Part shown: one piece after another, positions 35,616 through 44,246 of the stretch
How positions within the stretch are numbered: the first letter of the stretch is position 1
Layout of the letters: each line of letters starts with the position of its first letter
Assembly: GCA_022563855.1 (NCBI GenBank)
Contig: JADFMN010000004.1
Coordinates: forward strand, 294,436-358,435
Origin: Armatimonadota bacterium
GTDB lineage: Bacteria > Armatimonadota > Fimbriimonadia > Fimbriimonadales > Fimbriimonadaceae
Reading direction: 5' to 3'
Length of the DNA stretch: 64,000 nt
Translations under genes and position numbers: made by a program
Notes under the pieces: model-generated
What the model was told of the DNA's origin: nothing
What the model saw: only the letters and a program-made list of their open reading frames with translations
Databases searched by the model: none

Positions 35616-36768
35616 GCAGCCACACGGCGCACTGCAGCTTGCTGACCTTGCCGGACGACACCGGCTGCTTCCCAGGTCGCAGCAGCGTTAGCTCGTTCGA
35701 GTCCGAGTCGAAACCGACATCGCCGCGTCCGACGTTGTTGACCGCGATCGCGCTCACCCCTTTCTTATCGAGCTTCTCCCCGGCAGCGCGGAGGTCGCCG
35801 TCTGGCTCGGCAGCGAACGCGACGACGATGCCGTTCGTCTCGCTAGCCAGCTTGGTGATGATATCGGGCGTCGGTTCCAGATCCAAATGCAATCCACTTT
35901 GACCGCTTCTGATCTTGCCTGCCTGGGGCGAAGATGCGCGGTAGTCCGAGACAGCGGCAACGCCGACGATCAGGTCGGCGTCCCTGGCCAAGGGGAGCGC
36001 AGCCGCGAGCATCTCCTCCGCAGTTCTGACGTTGATGACCTTGGCCCGGCTCGGCAACGGCTCGCGCTGTGGGCCGGCGACGACCGTCACGTCCGCTCCC
36101 ATCATCAGCGCGGCCTTGGCGAGCGCCGCGCCCATCTTTCCCGTCGACCGGTTCGTCAGCATGCGAACGTCGTCGATCGGCTCCTCGGTCGGGCCGCTCG
36201 TGATCAGGACTTTCTTGCCCGCAAGCGCCTCGGACATCTGGCACACCAGTACCGTCGCAGCAACGATCGATTCCACCGAGGCGAGCTTGCCCTGCCCGCT
36301 TTCGCCGCACGCGACGTCGCCCTCGGCCGGCTCGACTACCAACGCTGCCCGAGCGCGCAAGAGTTGCAGCGACGCGGCGGTCGCGGGATGGGCCAACATC
36401 GTGGGGTTCATCGCGGGCGCGACGACGATCGGCCCCTCGAACGCGAGGGCGAGCGATGTCAGCATATCGTCGGCGTAGCCATTGGCGAGCTTGTTGATCG
36501 TGTTGGCGGTCGCGGGGGCGATCAGCAGCGCGCTGGCCTGCCGAGCCCAGTCGATGTGCGCCATGCGGCCTTTGTCCGGCTCTTCAAAAGTGTCCACGAG
36601 ACAAGGCTCGCCGGTGAGCGCCTCGAAAAGCTCGGCGGTGACGAACCTCTGCGCGGAGTCCGTTAGGCAGGTGCGAACTGTGAACCCGCGCCGCATCAGC
36701 TCCCGCGCGATGTCGCAGGCTCGGTACGCCGCGACGCTTCCAGACACCCCGAGAACGATCGTCTTCAT
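35587..36768 (-). CDS. coaBC: Bifunctional phosphopantothenoylcysteine decarboxylase / phosphopantothenate-cysteine ligase
   Basis: A 393-residue CoaBC for coenzyme A synthesis. The N-terminal flavoprotein decarboxylase (CoaC) shows VLGVSGSVAAYRACDIAREL, IAPATANTINKLANGYADDM, APAMNPTMLAHPATAASL and the substrate-clamp cysteine motif VACGESGQGKLAS. The CoaB ligase follows: KKVLITSGPTEEPIDDVRML-TNRSTGKMG, VGVAAVSDYRASSP, KIRS and AVNNVGRGDVGFDSDSNELTLL. The ATG overlaps the gmk stop by 4 bp, placing it last in the PF04020-yvcK-gmk-coaBC operon. It overlaps a convergent gene at its end. Confidence 0.95.
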   Translation of the reverse strand: MKTIVLGVSGSVAAYRACDIARELMRRGFTVRTCLTDSAQRFVTAELFEALTGEPCLVDTFEEPDKGRMAHIDWARQASALLIAPATANTINKLANGYADDMLTSLALAFEGPIVVAPAMNPTMLAHPATAASLQLLRARAALVVEPAEGDVACGESGQGKLASVESIVAATVLVCQMSEALAGKKVLITSGPTEEPIDDVRMLTNRSTGKMGAALAKAALMMGADVTVVAGPQREPLPSRAKVINVRTAEEMLAAALPLARDADLIVGVAAVSDYRASSPQAGKIRSGQSGLHLDLEPTPDIITKLASETNGIVVAFAAEPDGDLRAAGEKLDKKGVSAIAVNNVGRGDVGFDSDSNELTLLRPGKQPVSSGKVSKLQCAVWLLNQILDESS

Positions 36769-37313
36769 TCGGCCAAGATCTCCTGCAGTTCTCTAACGGT
36801 CTTGGCAAGATCGTCGTTCACGACACGGTGCTGGTACAGGCCAGCGCATTCGATCTCTTTCTTCGCTGTTTCAAGGCGATGATTGATCGTAGCCTCATCC
36901 TCCGATGCGCGCTCGCGGATTCTTCGCTCCAGCTCTGCCTCGCTGGGGGGCATTATGAACACGGTCACGGCCTCAGGGCAGAGCCTCATGACTTCGAGCG
37001 CGCCCTGCACGTCGATCTTCAAGATCGCGACGCGGCCCTGCTCCAGAAGCTGCTCGGTGTCGGCCTTCGGCGACGCGTACATGTGGCCGTGCACCTTTTT
37101 CGACTCCCAGAAACGGCCAAGCCCCGCAAGCTCGGCGAACTTTCCTGGGGTGACGAAGTTGTAGTCGACTCCGTCTGTTTCGCCGTCCCTCGGCGCCCGC
37201 GTCGTGTACGTGACGACGCGCGTGACGCGCAGGTTGGCTGCGATCCACGCGTCGATCACGGCGTCCTTTCCCACGCCGCTGGGTCCGCTCAAAATGACGA
37301 GTTTGCCGCTCAT
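36765..37313 (-). CDS. gmk: Guanylate kinase
   Basis: A 182-residue enzyme making GDP from GMP and ATP. It has the P-loop LVILSGPSGVGKDAV, TTRAPRDGETDGVDYNFVTPGKF (GMP-binding and lid), VAILKIDVQGALEVMRLCPEA and FIMPPSEAELERRIRER. The P-loop Ser/Thr after lysine is Asp here, a variant I have seen in some bacterial Gmk proteins. The ATG at 37313 overlaps the yvcK stop (ATGA); the longer frame upstream is inside yvcK. Placement with coaBC (a common gmk-rpoZ-coaBC order, rpoZ missing) supports a housekeeping operon. Confidence 0.95.
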   Translation of the reverse strand: MSGKLVILSGPSGVGKDAVIDAWIAANLRVTRVVTYTTRAPRDGETDGVDYNFVTPGKFAELAGLGRFWESKKVHGHMYASPKADTEQLLEQGRVAILKIDVQGALEVMRLCPEAVTVFIMPPSEAELERRIRERASEDEATINHRLETAKKEIECAGLYQHRVVNDDLAKTVRELQEILAE

Positions 37314-38629
37314 TTGTACAAGAGGTCGATCAGTTTTTGCGCCAGTCGAGCCGGCTCGTGGCGCACGAAGTCGGTCTCGTTCATGAAGTCGCCGATGATC
37401 GGGCGATACCCCATCGCGCTCACGCGGTCGACGTCCGCCTCGACGACCTCCTGCCCGGAGGCGCGGTACCGCTCGATCGTGTCCGCGTGCGGCGTAGCGG
37501 TGTTCATGATGACGAAGTCGCAGACGCGCTGGTCGATGTTGGCGTCGAGCGCGACGAGGTGCTCCGCGGCCGTGAAGGCGTCGCTCTCGCCGTGCTGCGT
37601 CATGACGTTGCAAATGTAGGCCTTGATCGCCGGGGAGTCGTGCACGGCCTCGGCGATTCCCGGCACCAGCAGGTTCGGGATGACGCTCGTGAACACGCTT
37701 CCTGGGCCGATGCAGATCAGGTCGGCATTGCGGATCGCCTCCAGCGCATCGGGGTGCGGCATCACCTTTTCCGGCTCCAGGAAGATTCGGCGAATCCGCT
37801 GGCTGGACTCGACGATCGCGGTCTCTCCCGTGATCTCAGAGTCATCGGCCATGATCGCACGCAGTCGAACTTTGTCGCGCGTAGAGGGGATGACGCGCCC
37901 TCGGATCGCCAGGACTTCGCTGGCCATCTGGAGCGCGGTGTCGACGTCTCCCGTCTGCTCGAAGAACCCGGCGATCAGCAGGTTCCCGATGGAGTGGCCG
38001 CTGAGCGGTCCGCTCGCCTGGGTGAAACGGTGCTGGAACAAGTCTGTCATCCGCCCTTCCGCATCGGCCAGCGCGACGAGACAGTTTCGGATGTCGCCGG
38101 GCGGGATGATCCCCATCTCGCTGACCAATCGGCCGCTGCTGCCCCCGTCGTCCGTGACGGTGACCACTGCCGTGATGTTCGACGTGTGGTGCTTGATTCC
38201 TCGCAGCAGCGTGCCGAGCCCTGTTCCGCCGCCTAGTGCGACGATCCGCGGCCCTCTCGCGAGCATCTGCTTCCGTCCGTACACGTCGAGGACTCCGCGC
38301 TTGGCCCGCGGGTCGAGCGCCTCGGCCATCTGCCGCACGAAGGCACGGATTCCCCAGAACGCGAGGTAGGTGCCGGCCAGCAGCAGCAAGAGCCCGAGAA
38401 CGTGGTTGGCGAGGTCGGCCGCATCTTGCGAAGCGACCTGCGACAGCACGCCGTCCCACCTCTCGGCGAGCGATTCGAGCGCGGGCAGCAGCAGCGTTTG
38501 AAACGAGATGATGAACCCGAGGCCGAACAGGAGCGCGCCGACGATCGCGGCGAGCACGCATCGGTACAGCCCTGCCGTCGGAGCGAACAGCCTCCGCAGC
38601 CTGATTCGACTAGTCCTTCTCTTTGTCAT
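37310..38629 (-). CDS. YvcK/CofD-family gluconeogenesis factor, membrane anchored
   Basis: About 439 residues. An N-terminal region with two transmembrane helices (about 22-46 and 80-100) precedes a CofD-like Rossmann domain: VALGGGTGLGTLLRGIKHHT, AVVTVTDDGGSSGRLVSEMG-IIPPGDIRNCLVALAD, SGHSIGNLLIAGFFEQTGD, ICIGPGSVFTSVIPNLLVPG and FVIMNTATPHADTIERY. YvcK binds UDP-sugars and links carbon status to cell-wall synthesis. The membrane extension is found in some lineages. I place the start at ATG 38629; it overlaps the PF04020 gene by 20 bp. Confidence 0.85.
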   Translation of the reverse strand: MTKRRTSRIRLRRLFAPTAGLYRCVLAAIVGALLFGLGFIISFQTLLLPALESLAERWDGVLSQVASQDAADLANHVLGLLLLLAGTYLAFWGIRAFVRQMAEALDPRAKRGVLDVYGRKQMLARGPRIVALGGGTGLGTLLRGIKHHTSNITAVVTVTDDGGSSGRLVSEMGIIPPGDIRNCLVALADAEGRMTDLFQHRFTQASGPLSGHSIGNLLIAGFFEQTGDVDTALQMASEVLAIRGRVIPSTRDKVRLRAIMADDSEITGETAIVESSQRIRRIFLEPEKVMPHPDALEAIRNADLICIGPGSVFTSVIPNLLVPGIAEAVHDSPAIKAYICNVMTQHGESDAFTAAEHLVALDANIDQRVCDFVIMNTATPHADTIERYRASGQEVVEADVDRVSAMGYRPIIGDFMNETDFVRHEPARLAQKLIDLLYK

Positions 38630-38996
38630 CTGGAATGACGGTGCCAAGAATCGAGTTGATCACCGCTAGCAGAACCGCGCCGATCAGCGCCGGCACGAAG
38701 CCGTCGACCCTGAACCCAAGCTCCAGGCTACCCGCGGCCATCAGAACTCCGGCGTTGACGACGAGAGAAAACAGCCCGAGCGTCAAGCATGTGAGCGGGA
38801 GGGTCAGTATCCGCAGGACCGTGCCGAGCGTTGCGTTGATCAGCGCGAGCGCGGCCGCGCCGGCCATCAGGCGCAGTCCCTGGCCCACCGTCTCGATATC
38901 ATCGACGTGGAACCCATCGACGAACGCGGACGTGACCCGAGCGGCCAAGAAGAGCGAAACAGTGAAGATGACCCAGCGCCAGAAAAGTCTACGAAT
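38610..38996 (-). CDS. PF04020 (phage holin family 4) membrane protein, likely AUU start
   Basis: About 128 residues with four transmembrane helices. The family pattern is two copies of 'DGFxxxxxxA..xLxxxNxxLxxxxxxLTLPLTxLTLGLFxLVxNA' and 'FRVDGFVPALIGAVLLAVINSILG'. The family normally starts M-R-R-L; here the matching start is ATT CGT AGA CTT at 38996, with GAGG seven bases upstream, while the first standard start (TTG 38948) removes the first helix. A TACAAT -10-like box lies at 39017-39022. The holin name is historical; this is a chromosomal membrane protein heading a yvcK-gmk-coaBC operon. Confidence 0.72.
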   Translation of the reverse strand: MRRLFWRWVIFTVSLFLAARVTSAFVDGFHVDDIETVGQGLRLMAGAAALALINATLGTVLRILTLPLTCLTLGLFSLVVNAGVLMAAGSLELGFRVDGFVPALIGAVLLAVINSILGTVIPDDKEKD

Positions 38997-39092
38997 TGCT
39001 ATGCCTCGTTACCGTGATTGTATCTGCCCGACGGGCGATGGGCAGGAGCCTGCGCGATCAAGCTCCGGTTTCCGCCATACTCAAGGAGTCCG

Positions 39093-41645
39093 GTGAAAGC
39101 GCAGACACCACTGCTCCAACAGTATTTCAAGGCGAAGGAGTCCCATCCTGGCGTTCTCGTCGCCATGCGCGTCGGCGACTTCTACGAGTTCTACGGCGAG
39201 GACGCCGAGACCGCTGCAGCCGCCCTAGAGATAACTTTGACCGGGCGCGAGGACGGCAAGAACGGCCGCGTACCGATGGCCGGCGTGCCGTACCACTCCG
39301 TCGAGAAGTACCTGGCTCGCCTCGTGAAGCAAGGTTTCAAGGTCGCGCTGTGCGACCAGGTCGAGGACCCGAAGCTCGCCAAGGGGCTCGTTCGGCGAGA
39401 GGTGACCCGGGTGCTGTCGGCTGGCACGGTCATGGACGACTCGATGCTCGACGCGGGGGCGAACAACTTCCTCGCGGCGATCTGCATGATCGAGGGGAAG
39501 GCCGGGCTGGCGATGCTCGATCCGTCGACCGGCGAGTTCTCGGTAACGGAGATCGAGGGGGAGCAGGCGGCGGAGCGGATGCTGCAGGAGCTGGCGCGGC
39601 TCAAGCCTTCAGAGCTGCTCTACGCGGAGGACGGGGAGGAGGTCGGTGCGCTTGCGGCGAGCGGGCTCGGCATCGCGACGTCGCCGTGCAAGAGCCTGAG
39701 CCTCGACAGGGCGGAGCGGGTGCTGAAGAGGCAGTTCGACGTTACGAACCTGCAAGGTTTTGGGCTCGAGGACAAGACCGGCGCGATGACCGCGGCCTCC
39801 ATGATCCTCGAGTACGCCAAGGGCCACGGGCTGGAGCTGAACCACGTCGATACGATCAGTACGTACTCGGTCGACGGGTTCATGAAGCTCGACCCGGCCA
39901 CTCGCAGCAGCCTGGAGCTCACGCGGAACATATCCGACGGCTCGCGCCAGTACACGCTGATCGACGTGCTCGACGAGACGGTCACCTCGATGGGCGCGCG
40001 GCTGCTGAAGCGGTGGATCGAGCAGCCGCTGCTGGACGTCGAGACGATCTCGCGCAGGCACGAGGCGGTCGGGCGGCTGATCGAGCACGCGATGACGCGC
40101 GGCGATCTGCGGGACGCCCTCAAGAAGGTCGCGGACATCGAGCGGCTGGTATCTCGGGCGGCGACCGGGCTCGCATCTCCTCGCGATCTGTCGGCCTTGC
40201 GGACTTCGCTCCTCGCGATGCCGGAGCTGGACGACGCGCTGCGCAAGGTCGCGCTCGGCAGGCTGCAAGACCTGCGCGCCCAGACGGCGGATCACCAGGA
40301 CCTCGCGCACCACTTGGACAAGGCGCTGATCGCCGATCCGCCGCACGCGCTCCGCGAGGGAGGAGTGATCAAGCCGAACTTCGACCCCGAGCTGGACAAG
40401 CTGCGCGGCCTGAGCAGGGACGGCAAGCGGTACATCGCGGAGCTTGAGAAGAAGGAGCGCGAGGCGACCGGGATCGCGAAGCTCAAGGTCGGATACAACT
40501 CGGTGTTCGGCTACTACCTCGAGGTCTCGAAGCTCCACCAGGAAAAGGTGCCGGACCACTACATCCGCAAGCAGACCCTGGTCAACGCCGAGCGGTTCAT
40601 CACCGCCGAGCTGAAGGAGCACGAGTCGGCGGTGCTCGGCGCGGAGGAGAAGGCGGTCGCGCTGGAGTCGGACCTCTTCTACCGCATCAGGAACCGCGTA
40701 GCGGACAACGCTTCGGCGCTGCTTCAGACGGCGCGCGCGATCGCCGAGCTCGACGTGCTGATCTCTCTTACAGAGTCCGCGGTGCGCCGCCGGTTCGTCC
40801 GGCCGGAGATCGTCGAGGACGACGTGCTGGAGATCGACGCCGGCCGCCACCCGGTGGTCGAGGCGCACACGCCGAACTTCGTCCCGAACGACCTGACGCT
40901 CGGCGACACGCGCGTCGTTATCCTGACCGGCCCGAACATGAGCGGCAAGTCGACCTACCTGCGGCAGACCGCGCTGACTGTTCTCATGGCGCAGATCGGG
41001 TCGTTCGTGCCTGCGGACTCGTGCCGCGTCGGCCTGTGCGACCGCATCTTCACGCGCATCGGCGCTAAAGACGAGCTTGCTTTAGGGCAGTCCACGTTCA
41101 TGGTCGAGATGGTCGAGAGCGCCAACATCCTCAACAACTCCACCGAGCGCTCGCTGGTCATCCTCGACGAGGTCGGGCGCGGGACTTCGACCTACGACGG
41201 CCTCGCGATCGCGTGGGCGATGGTCGAGCACCTCGCGCGGGTCAAGGCGAAGACGCTGTTCGCGACGCACTACCACCAGCTCAACGCGCTCGCCGAGCAG
41301 ATCCAGGGGATCTCCAACTTCCGCGTTGCGGTCGAGGAGGTCGGCGACAAGGTCGTGTTCGCGCACAGGGTGCTGCCGGGCGGCACCGACCGCTCGTACG
41401 GCGTGCAGGTCGCGAAGATGGCGGGGCTTCCGCGATCCGTCGTCGCGCGCGCAGCCGAGATCCTCGCCGAGCTGGAGCAGCGCGAGTCCACGCCGTCCAT
41501 CGGGCCTGGTCTCACGAGCGTGCAGATGACGCTGTTCGAGGCGCCGGAGTCCGAGGTCGAGAAAGAGCTGAAGCAGATCGACGTTGATTCGCTGACCCCG
41601 ATCGAGGCGCTTCAGAAGCTGGACGAGCTGAAGAAGCGGCTTTAG
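39093..41645 (+). CDS. mutS: DNA mismatch repair protein MutS
   Basis: An 850-residue MutS1. Domain I carries the mismatch-reading Phe-X-Glu in RVGDFYEFYGEDA; the connector, clamp and core follow. The ATPase has Walker A TGPNMSGKSTYLRQ, a Q/N-loop IGAKDELALGQSTFMVEM, Walker B LVILDEVGRGTSTYDG and a following ATHYHQLNAL signature. The C-terminal helical region (SLTPIEALQKLDELKKRL) is the dimer/tetramer tail. GTG 39093 is chosen because AAGGAG lies five bases upstream and the protein then begins MKAQTPLLQQYFKAK. It diverges from the PF04020 gene. Confidence 0.97.
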   Translation: MKAQTPLLQQYFKAKESHPGVLVAMRVGDFYEFYGEDAETAAAALEITLTGREDGKNGRVPMAGVPYHSVEKYLARLVKQGFKVALCDQVEDPKLAKGLVRREVTRVLSAGTVMDDSMLDAGANNFLAAICMIEGKAGLAMLDPSTGEFSVTEIEGEQAAERMLQELARLKPSELLYAEDGEEVGALAASGLGIATSPCKSLSLDRAERVLKRQFDVTNLQGFGLEDKTGAMTAASMILEYAKGHGLELNHVDTISTYSVDGFMKLDPATRSSLELTRNISDGSRQYTLIDVLDETVTSMGARLLKRWIEQPLLDVETISRRHEAVGRLIEHAMTRGDLRDALKKVADIERLVSRAATGLASPRDLSALRTSLLAMPELDDALRKVALGRLQDLRAQTADHQDLAHHLDKALIADPPHALREGGVIKPNFDPELDKLRGLSRDGKRYIAELEKKEREATGIAKLKVGYNSVFGYYLEVSKLHQEKVPDHYIRKQTLVNAERFITAELKEHESAVLGAEEKAVALESDLFYRIRNRVADNASALLQTARAIAELDVLISLTESAVRRRFVRPEIVEDDVLEIDAGRHPVVEAHTPNFVPNDLTLGDTRVVILTGPNMSGKSTYLRQTALTVLMAQIGSFVPADSCRVGLCDRIFTRIGAKDELALGQSTFMVEMVESANILNNSTERSLVILDEVGRGTSTYDGLAIAWAMVEHLARVKAKTLFATHYHQLNALAEQIQGISNFRVAVEEVGDKVVFAHRVLPGGTDRSYGVQVAKMAGLPRSVVARAAEILAELEQRESTPSIGPGLTSVQMTLFEAPESEVEKELKQIDVDSLTPIEALQKLDELKKRL

Positions 41646-41672
41646 GTGCGAGATGCAGGGTGCGAGGTGCAG
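41645..41672. repeat. Four tandem heptamers after mutS
   Basis: GGTGCGA, GATGCAG, GGTGCGA, GGTGCAG begin on the last base of the mutS stop. The following 40 bp carry CCGAACTT/CCGAACCC-type octamers like those at 43.9 kb and 49.7 kb. Confidence 0.75.
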
Positions 41673-41739
41673 GGTCAAACCCGAACTTCCGAACCCCGAA
41701 ACCTTCCCCAAACGTTCTATCCTGTAGCAAGGTGCAAAG

Positions 41740-43713
41740 ATGGGATTCGTAGCACTGGCTCTGGCGGTCGCCCTGTATCAAGGGCCGCAGGTGTCCGAGA
41801 AGGTCGTCCGCGAGCTTGTCGCATTGCCGGCGAGGGACGAGTATGTCAACCGTCGGCTGGCCGAGACGCTCATCGATCAGGGCGAGCACGAAGCGGCCTT
41901 CATCGTCATCGACTCGCTCCCAAGAAAGACCGCTGGAAACCTCTACGGATGGTACAAGCGCGATGGTGACGTCGCGCGAATGTTGCACGAGATCGATGAA
42001 AGCTACTACGGCCCGGAGGCGCTCCCAAAGATCATTGAGGAGGCGATCTACTACGGAGGCGTCGAGCGCGCGCAGGCAGCCCTTGCCTACATGGAGGAGT
42101 ACGGTTTCTACTCTGCGAGGAACTTTCTGCGCGACTTGGACAAGTACTTTCACGATTGCAGCCCCGCGCTCCAGGCCTACGTCCTCTTCGCACGAGAAGG
42201 GCTTGCCGAAGAGGCGACCAGTCTGCTGCCGTACGTCGAGGTGCAGGAGGTAAGGCACCACTGCGATATCTTGCGGATGATTCTCGGAACCGGTAGGCTT
42301 CCGCTCATCAAAGGGTTTTTGGCGGTCTACCCCTATTACTTCGAACCAGGGTTCCTGTTGTATCGTGCTCGCCTGTTGGAGGACGATGATCTGAAAGAGA
42401 TGGCGTTGCAAGTTCTCCTCTTCGGTAGTGAGCCAGGTGTGCCCATTTTCGGCCCGAGCTTCTGGCAGCCGATTGAATTCGGAGTACCGGGGCAACTGGT
42501 ATTGGAGTTGTACGAAGAGGGCAGCCGCGCGACCGCTACCCGTCTAGTGCACAAGTATTGGCCAAATTCCATCGCTAACTACAAAAGATGGGGGCCGTGG
42601 GACAGTTCCGCGCGGTTCTTCGACGTCTTGGCCGAGAACGGACACGGTGAATTGTTGTTGGAGTTGGCGGAGACCGCGCTTGAGGCGGCTCGATCCGAAT
42701 TTCAGCCAAACGCAAGAATCACGGCTGATCGCGGTCCATGGCAGAGAAAGCACTATGAGACCGCATTGAGCATTTATGTCGTTCTTAACATGAACGCACA
42801 GGCGAATTCTTTGGTCGTCGAATACGCGGCAACGCTCGACCCAAAAACGGAAGTGATGTTCGGCGGTGGTAGTTTGCAGGGCTTTATGACGAGCACGCTG
42901 GCTGCGATCGGTCGTCACCAGGAGGCCGTCGAGTATTGGTTCGATGAGGGATCGGTTGCTGGGGCGTCGCAAGCGGTGAGAAATTGGATTCAGGCTCTGC
43001 AATCTGTCGGAGATGAAGACGGGGCACGGGCCGTAATGCGGCGATTTCTTGTTTGGCTTAGAGAGGCCGACACAGAGCCACCGGACTATATGGGTTGGTC
43101 TAGTGAATTCTCCCTCATTCAGATGTTGCGCGAACTGGGACTTCACGACGAGCTGCGAGCGCTGGCAGCAAACCGGTGGAGCGGCAGTGCCGACGAGTAC
43201 TCGGTTTACGACGCGTGGTCGGCTGTTCTTGGATTTTCGGCCCTTGGCGATCTAGACCGTGCGCGAAAGTTCATGCGGATTGTCTTGGAAGACCCGTTTC
43301 GCTTCCGCTACGGTCCTGGATCAGCCATTGCAAGTTGGATGAGCATAACGGGACTTGATGCGCAAGTTCTTGAAAAGCTCGGTGGCGCAGAATGGATACA
43401 AGTTTCCATGGATCGCTTTATCGGACCGGGCGTAGCCGAGAGATCGCGCTACTTTTCAATGGCGGAGAATCTTGTCGCGTCGCTGGGTTACGTCCAGGGC
43501 AATGCCAAACTTGTTGAAGCGGTCCTTCGTCAGATCGAGCGGCTGCTCGAACACACGACCGAGGAGCGCCGCCAGCGCGTCGAGCGCGAACTGTTGGACG
43601 CGGCCATCCGACCGGATCGGCCTCCCCCATCTTACGTTCCAACCTCGACCCCGCTGCGACTCGACCTCCAGGAGCGCGTGCTGCAGGCAATATTGGGCGC
43701 GAGAGCCGCTTGA
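41740..43713 (+). CDS. Large exported helical-repeat protein of unknown function
   Basis: A 657-residue protein with a very short signal-like start (MGFVALALAVALYQG) and then an all-helical body made of irregular helix pairs (for example DEYVNRRLAETLIDQGEHEA, ARFFDVLAENGHGELLLELA, EDGARAVMRRFLVWLREADT), as in TPR/HEAT-type solenoids. No catalytic motif is visible. It may be a scaffold or peptide-binding protein in the periplasm. Codon use looks less GC-biased in the middle (about 42500-43300) than in neighbouring housekeeping genes. GGTG lies before the ATG. Confidence 0.65.
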   Translation: MGFVALALAVALYQGPQVSEKVVRELVALPARDEYVNRRLAETLIDQGEHEAAFIVIDSLPRKTAGNLYGWYKRDGDVARMLHEIDESYYGPEALPKIIEEAIYYGGVERAQAALAYMEEYGFYSARNFLRDLDKYFHDCSPALQAYVLFAREGLAEEATSLLPYVEVQEVRHHCDILRMILGTGRLPLIKGFLAVYPYYFEPGFLLYRARLLEDDDLKEMALQVLLFGSEPGVPIFGPSFWQPIEFGVPGQLVLELYEEGSRATATRLVHKYWPNSIANYKRWGPWDSSARFFDVLAENGHGELLLELAETALEAARSEFQPNARITADRGPWQRKHYETALSIYVVLNMNAQANSLVVEYAATLDPKTEVMFGGGSLQGFMTSTLAAIGRHQEAVEYWFDEGSVAGASQAVRNWIQALQSVGDEDGARAVMRRFLVWLREADTEPPDYMGWSSEFSLIQMLRELGLHDELRALAANRWSGSADEYSVYDAWSAVLGFSALGDLDRARKFMRIVLEDPFRFRYGPGSAIASWMSITGLDAQVLEKLGGAEWIQVSMDRFIGPGVAERSRYFSMAENLVASLGYVQGNAKLVEAVLRQIERLLEHTTEERRQRVERELLDAAIRPDRPPPSYVPTSTPLRLDLQERVLQAILGARAA

Positions 43714-43920
43714 CTCACGGGCTACCGCGCCGTTCGTCCTTGCGGTGCGCGATCCTAGGGTCAAGGGGCGATCCGGATCAACCCGAGCCCCGTGGCGCTC
43801 GGCGGGCCAAACGCCCGCAAACCAGGGTGCGGGGCAAACCCCCGCGCTCCAACTCCCGAACCCCCGAACTCCCGAACTCCCGAACTCCCGAACTCCCGAA
43901 CTCCCGAACTCCCGAAGTCG
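43706..43920. repeat. Composite intergenic repeat with octamer array
   Basis: From left to right: a stretch CGCTTGACTCACGGGCTACC (overlapping the last codons of the gene before), which recurs at 49.8 kb; a GC-rich block AGGGTGCGGGGCAAACCCCC followed by GCGCTCC (43829-43855), which recurs inverted at 49.58 kb; then about seven tandem copies of the 8-mer CCCGAACT (43857-43917). No gene is seen. Confidence 0.8.
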
Positions 43921-44205
43921 TCACTTCTTGTCAATTGCCTTCTTTTCGTTCTTCCGTTCTAGCGAAATCCGCCCGATCGTCGCGACGCCGATCACGACCC
44001 AGACGACGTTGAGCCCCATCGCAGCCCACGCGCCGGTGACGGCTGTCAGAACCGCGAGCATAGCTGCGCCGGTGACGTTCAAGAGCTGATAGAACCGCGA
44101 CCCGCCGTCTACCTTCTTCTTCGAGACGAGATAGTAAGCCAGCAGGAGGAGAGCCGCGCCGACTGTGCCGATGACGTGCACCCAAGATGCCCAAGAGAGT
44201 TCCAC
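43921..44205 (-). CDS. CBU_0592-like small membrane protein
   Basis: A 94-residue protein with three hydrophobic helices (WVHVIGTVGAALLLLAYYLV, FYQLLNVTGAAMLAVLTAV, MGLNVVWVVIGVATIG). The pattern 'G-x-x-G-A-x-L-L-L-x-A-Y-x-x-x-S-x-x-x-x...Y-Q-x-L-N-x-x-G' matches the CBU_0592 family of small integral membrane proteins, whose role is unknown. It has a charged C-terminus (SLERKNEKKAIDKK). The repeat array lies right after its stop codon. Confidence 0.75.
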   Translation of the reverse strand: MELSWASWVHVIGTVGAALLLLAYYLVSKKKVDGGSRFYQLLNVTGAAMLAVLTAVTGAWAAMGLNVVWVVIGVATIGRISLERKNEKKAIDKK

Positions 44206-44246
44206 ACCCGGAGGATACGTGAAATGCGGCAGCTAAGTTGCTGCGG

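Noticed and set aside
38610..38996. Prophage because of the 'holin' family name
   Set aside because: PF04020 proteins are mostly chromosomal; no lysin, portal, terminase or integrase genes are near, and the gene heads a housekeeping operon.
43855..43920. CRISPR array
   Set aside because: The 8-bp units are directly abutting, without spacers, and there are no cas genes.
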